DNA of 11,306 nucleotides from Chitinophagaceae bacterium (GTDB lineage: Bacteria; Bacteroidota; Bacteroidia; Chitinophagales; Chitinophagaceae). The stretch lies in assembly GCA_021323155.1 (NCBI GenBank), contig JAJTCI010000040.1, forward strand, positions 1 to 11,306, read 5' to 3'. The notes under the pieces are model-generated. The model saw nothing but the letters and a program-made list of their open reading frames with translations. It was not told the DNA's origin and did no database searches. The translations under genes were made by a program, and so were the position numbers. Of this stretch, positions 8,903 through 11,306 are shown piece by piece; the stretch's first letter is position 1; the number at the start of each line of letters is the position of its first letter.

Positions 8903-9625
8903 ATGCTGAGTAAGAATGAGATCAAATATATCCAAAGTTTATACCATAAAAAAACGCGGGACGCGGAAGGTGTATTTGTTGTGGAAGGTCCAAAGATCGC
9001 AGCGGAATTGCTTGGATCTGGATACCGGGTTCGAAAGATTTATGCGACTGAGAAATGGGCGGCTCCCTCGGATCTCGATACCGAGGTTGTGCGGGTAACA
9101 GGAGAAGAACTGCAACGCCTCTCCGGTCTGCAAGTGGCGCATGAAGTATTAGTGGTGGCAGAACAAGAGGAAGCGGTTAGGCTTGCTTTCGATAACAGGT
9201 TCACCCTTGTACTCGATGGCATCCAGGATCCCGGTAACTTCGGTACGATCATCCGCATTGCCGATTGGTTCGGTATCAAACAGGTGATTGCAGGAGAACA
9301 TACGGTAGAACTGTATAATCCGAAGGCGATACAGTCTACAATGGGCAGTTTTGTTCGCGTAAATGTTTACTACGGGTCGCTGGTGGACATTATTTCAGGT
9401 GCAGGCGTCCCGGTGTACGGGGCAGTATTAAATGGCAAAAATGTATTCGAGGCAGGCAAGATCAAAGAAGGGATACTGGTGATTGGCAACGAGGGTAGGG
9501 GAATCAACGATGAACTAAGAACACTTATTACCGAACCGCTCACCATCCCACGTTACGGTGGTGCGGAATCATTGAACGCGGCAGTAGCCACCGGCATTAT
9601 TTTATCTCACGTGGTTGGACATTAG
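8903..9625 (+). CDS. TrmH/SpoU-family RNA 2'-O-ribose methyltransferase
   Basis: A 240-residue SPOUT (trefoil-knot) methyltransferase expected to transfer methyl from S-adenosylmethionine to a ribose 2'-OH in rRNA or tRNA. Residues about 20-88 are the substrate-binding domain (VVEGPKIAAELL onwards). Motif 1 has N112 and R118 in DPGNFGTIIRIAD. Motif 2 has E197 in VIGNEGRGI. Motif 3 has S223-L224-N225 in AESLNAAVA. These are the conserved SAM-binding and catalytic positions. The exact target (for example a 23S Gm site, as for RlmB) cannot be assigned from sequence alone, so no symbol is given. The start codon is 6 nt from the divergent tamL start; this pairing is, from memory, common in Bacteroidota. 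The 36-nt gap to the convergent permease shows no hairpin terminator. Confidence 0.94.
   Translation: MLSKNEIKYIQSLYHKKTRDAEGVFVVEGPKIAAELLGSGYRVRKIYATEKWAAPSDLDTEVVRVTGEELQRLSGLQVAHEVLVVAEQEEAVRLAFDNRFTLVLDGIQDPGNFGTIIRIADWFGIKQVIAGEHTVELYNPKAIQSTMGSFVRVNVYYGSLVDIISGAGVPVYGAVLNGKNVFEAGKIKEGILVIGNEGRGINDELRTLITEPLTIPRYGGAESLNAAVATGIILSHVVGH
8923..8930 (-). promoter_or_regulatory. Possible -7 promoter box (TATATTTG) for tamL
   Basis: On the minus strand 8930-8923 reads TATATTTG, a perfect TAnnTTTG box. It lies 26 nt before the tamL ATG at 8896, so a transcript starting 5-8 nt downstream would have a leader of about 20 nt. About 15-22 nt further upstream is a T-tract (near 8953-8947) in place of a clear TTTG. 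The box sits inside the first ten codons of the divergent methyltransferase gene. Confidence 0.4.
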
Positions 9626-9661
9626 TAAATGTATTTCGTTTTGACTTTTCACCATCACTCC

Positions 9662-10900
9662 TCACCTGAACTGTATCGCCTTCACCGGCCGGATGCTCCT
9701 TACAATAAGCGTCGGCACGATCAGCGAAAGAAAGCACACTAGCAACGTAGCAAAGCACACGACGATCACCTGCCACCAAACGATCTCCACCGGCGCGGTG
9801 GAAACATAATAGGCGCTTTCATCTAATTTGATAAAACCAGTTGCCTGTTGTAGGAAACAAAGTCCCAAACCGATCACCAGGCCAAGTCCTACGCCCGCGG
9901 CGGTGATAATGGTCGCATGGTAGAGAAAGATCCTCTGGATCATCCATTCGGTGCTGCCAACTGCCTTCAGTATCCCGATCATTCGCGTTCGCTCGAGGAC
10001 CAATATCAACAAGCACGTGATAAGATTGATGATCGCCACAACTGACATCACGGTGAAGATCACATTCCGGTTCACATCCTGTATGCCCAGCCAGTCGAAT
10101 ATATTGGGATAAACTTCCTTCACCGTGCGGCTGATCCAGATATCCGGCAGCACACCACCTTTTGAGAGGTAGTTGCTGATCGTGTCCATCTTTTTGTAAT
10201 CGTGCAGAAAAACCTCGTATCCGCCGATCTCGTCATCCTGCCACTCACTGAGCCGCCTGATCAGGCGGATATCGCCGATAGCGAATAGCTTATCATATTC
10301 TTCGATACCCGTTTTATAAATGGCTGAAACCTTGAGCTTCCGGTAAGTGCTGCCCTGCTGTTCGCGCGAGATAAAAAAGACGGTAATGGTATCGTTGACA
10401 TCCACCTCCAGTTGCTTTGCTACCTGTTCCGAGATAAGGATGTTGCGGCTGTATAACGAATCGCTGAAATCAAGCCACTTGCCACGGGTAATAAAGGACT
10501 GCAGGTTGGCCGTGGAATAATCCGGCTCAACGCCCTTGAAGAGCAAGCCTTCGATATTCTTGTTCTTTTCCACCACCACTGACCGGGTGCCGAACGCCTG
10601 CACGGTTTTTACTTCAGGCAGGGAACGGATGGTCTTTACCACCGAATCGCTTTTGGGCATCGGTGTTTCTTCGGCTACTAGCGATTTATTAGATTCGAAA
10701 CGCTGGATTCGTAAGTGTCCCCAGAAACTGAACACCTTTCCACTCACTGTAGTCTGGAAACCATTAACAAACGCGAGGGTGATGATCATTGCTGCTACGC
10801 TTACCACCGTTGCGGCAATAGAAAGCCGGATAATAAACCTGGAAAAAGACCGTTGTTTGCTGAACGCAACCCTTTCACCGATAAACCCTGCAACATTCAT
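9662..10900 (-). CDS. LolC/LolE-type ABC transporter permease (FtsX/MacB family)
   Basis: A 412-residue inner-membrane permease with the one-plus-three layout of this family: membrane segment 1 at about residues 26-48, a large periplasmic domain (about 50-275), then segments at about 278-302, 328-350 and 375-400. The cytoplasmic stretch ERTRMIGILKAVG (303-315) after the second segment is the conserved coupling region that docks on the ATPase. Relatives (LolCE) pull lipoproteins from the inner membrane for delivery to the outer membrane; others export toxins or act on cell-wall hydrolases. No ATPase gene is in the window. The minus-strand frame stays open up to 11179, but I use the ATG at 10900: it opens with a typical family N-terminus (NVAGFIGERVAF, then SFSRFIIRLSIAA), while the upstream part overlaps the divergent Plug-like gene. 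Confidence 0.9.
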   Translation of the reverse strand: MNVAGFIGERVAFSKQRSFSRFIIRLSIAATVVSVAAMIITLAFVNGFQTTVSGKVFSFWGHLRIQRFESNKSLVAEETPMPKSDSVVKTIRSLPEVKTVQAFGTRSVVVEKNKNIEGLLFKGVEPDYSTANLQSFITRGKWLDFSDSLYSRNILISEQVAKQLEVDVNDTITVFFISREQQGSTYRKLKVSAIYKTGIEEYDKLFAIGDIRLIRRLSEWQDDEIGGYEVFLHDYKKMDTISNYLSKGGVLPDIWISRTVKEVYPNIFDWLGIQDVNRNVIFTVMSVVAIINLITCLLILVLERTRMIGILKAVGSTEWMIQRIFLYHATIITAAGVGLGLVIGLGLCFLQQATGFIKLDESAYYVSTAPVEIVWWQVIVVCFATLLVCFLSLIVPTLIVRSIRPVKAIQFR

Positions 10901-11000
10901 TCTTTGCCGTTGATAAAAAATTAAGACACAAATTAAGTTAATACTGGCTACCGATGCGCGCAACGAGGCGATTATCACTAGTTTTAGATAAATTATTTTA
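10901..11000. promoter_or_regulatory. Divergent promoter region between LolE-like permease and Plug-like gene
   Basis: A 100-bp spacer that is AT-rich at both ends. On the plus strand TAGTTTTA (10979-10986) matches TAnnTTTG except for the last base and lies 14 nt before the ATG at 11001. On the minus strand TTAATTTG (10936-10929) also has one mismatch and lies 28 nt before the permease ATG at 10900. A perfect inverted repeat ATTAA-G-TTAAT spans 10932-10942 and overlaps the minus-strand box. No clear -33 elements were found, so these boxes are tentative. Confidence 0.3.
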
Positions 11001-11306
11001 ATGCGTTGCCTCCTGCTCAGCCTGTTGCTGACGCCATTTTTCCTGAATGCACAATTGCCCGACGAGATATACAACAAGAATATCCGTACAGTAAAATTGT
11101 TCGTAAAAGGCAACCAGGCATCGTACCCCATCATCAGCCTTGGAATGGTGGAACAACTCGAACTCCACTTCGACGACATGGATGCACAGGTGAAAAGCTA
11201 TTCTTACACATTCCAGTTGTGCAACGCGGACTGGTCGGTGAATGAATACCTTGGCCCGTTCGATTATATCAAGGGCTTCACCCAGCAACGATTGAATCAA
11301 TACAGG
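11001..11306 (+). CDS. DUF5103 / type IX secretion system Plug-like protein, N-terminal part (truncated at right edge)
   Basis: The ATG at 11001 opens 102 codons that stay open to the window edge, so only the N-terminus is seen. Residues 1-17 are a Sec signal peptide (MRC, then LLLSLLLTPFFL, with a likely cut after NA). The mature part starts QLPDEIYNKNIRTVKLF and continues with LELHFDDMD, YSYTFQLCNADWS and YIKGF. These match the pattern I know for DUF5103 proteins (ordered strands ending in an H/L-CNADW motif). The Flavobacterium johnsoniae Plug protein, which closes the periplasmic side of the SprA channel of the type IX secretion system, is of this family. Assignment is from motif memory on a fragment. 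It is divergent from the LolE-like permease. Confidence 0.75.
   Translation, partial: MRCLLLSLLLTPFFLNAQLPDEIYNKNIRTVKLFVKGNQASYPIISLGMVEQLELHFDDMDAQVKSYSYTFQLCNADWSVNEYLGPFDYIKGFTQQRLNQYR

Noticed and set aside
8897..8935. N-terminal extension of TamL to an upstream ATG
   Set aside because: It would put 13 polar or mixed residues before the lipoprotein signal, overlap the divergent methyltransferase start and begin upstream of the likely promoter box.
9626..9661. Possible terminator between the methyltransferase and permease genes
   Set aside because: The 36-nt gap is T-rich but has no stem-forming inverted repeat.
10901..11179. N-terminal extension of the LolE-like permease by 93 codons
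   Set aside because: The family N-terminus begins at the 10900 ATG; the extension lies over the spacer and the Plug-like gene and shows no domain.

Overview
The window looks like ordinary chromosomal core from a Gram-negative member of the Bacteroidota, most likely a Chitinophagaceae-type soil or water bacterium. The evidence is the gene content: a TamL-type outer-membrane lipoprotein beside a TrmH-family RNA methyltransferase, the start of a DUF5103/type IX secretion 'Plug' protein, a cytoplasmic histidine kinase with tandem HAMP domains, and TAnnTTTG-like promoter boxes with few clear Shine-Dalgarno sequences. I see no tRNA, rRNA, CRISPR array, insertion sequence, phage gene or attachment site.

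Layout from left to right. Positions 1-1155 (minus) hold the N-terminal 385 codons of a tandem-HAMP sensor kinase that runs off the left edge. A single-domain response regulator (1329-1751, plus) is divergent from it, the two forming a likely two-component pair. A PAP2-family phosphatase (1759-2364, minus) converges on the regulator. A plus-strand run follows: an LTA-synthase-type membrane sulfatase (2645-4618), a membrane-anchored M48 metalloprotease (4628-5704) and truB (5736-6440). The stop codons of truB and tamL overlap tail to tail. tamL (6437-8896, minus) and the TrmH-family methyltransferase (8903-9625, plus) are divergent with only 6 nt between start codons. A LolC/E-type ABC permease (9662-10900, minus) converges on the methyltransferase. 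The first 102 codons of a Plug-like secreted protein (11001-11306, plus) leave the right edge.

The common theme is the cell envelope: phospholipid headgroup transfer (LTA-synthase type), lipid-phosphate hydrolysis (PAP2), membrane or periplasmic proteolysis (M48), outer-membrane assembly (TamL), lipoprotein release or export (LolE-like) and type IX secretion (Plug). TruB and the TrmH-family enzyme are RNA-modification genes interleaved with these.

I did not find a convincing undescribed system. The points most worth following up are the LTA-synthase/M48/PAP2 neighbourhood in a Gram-negative genome, the 6-nt divergent tamL/methyltransferase arrangement with a perfect promoter-like box inside the neighbouring gene, and the near-identical tandem HAMP units.
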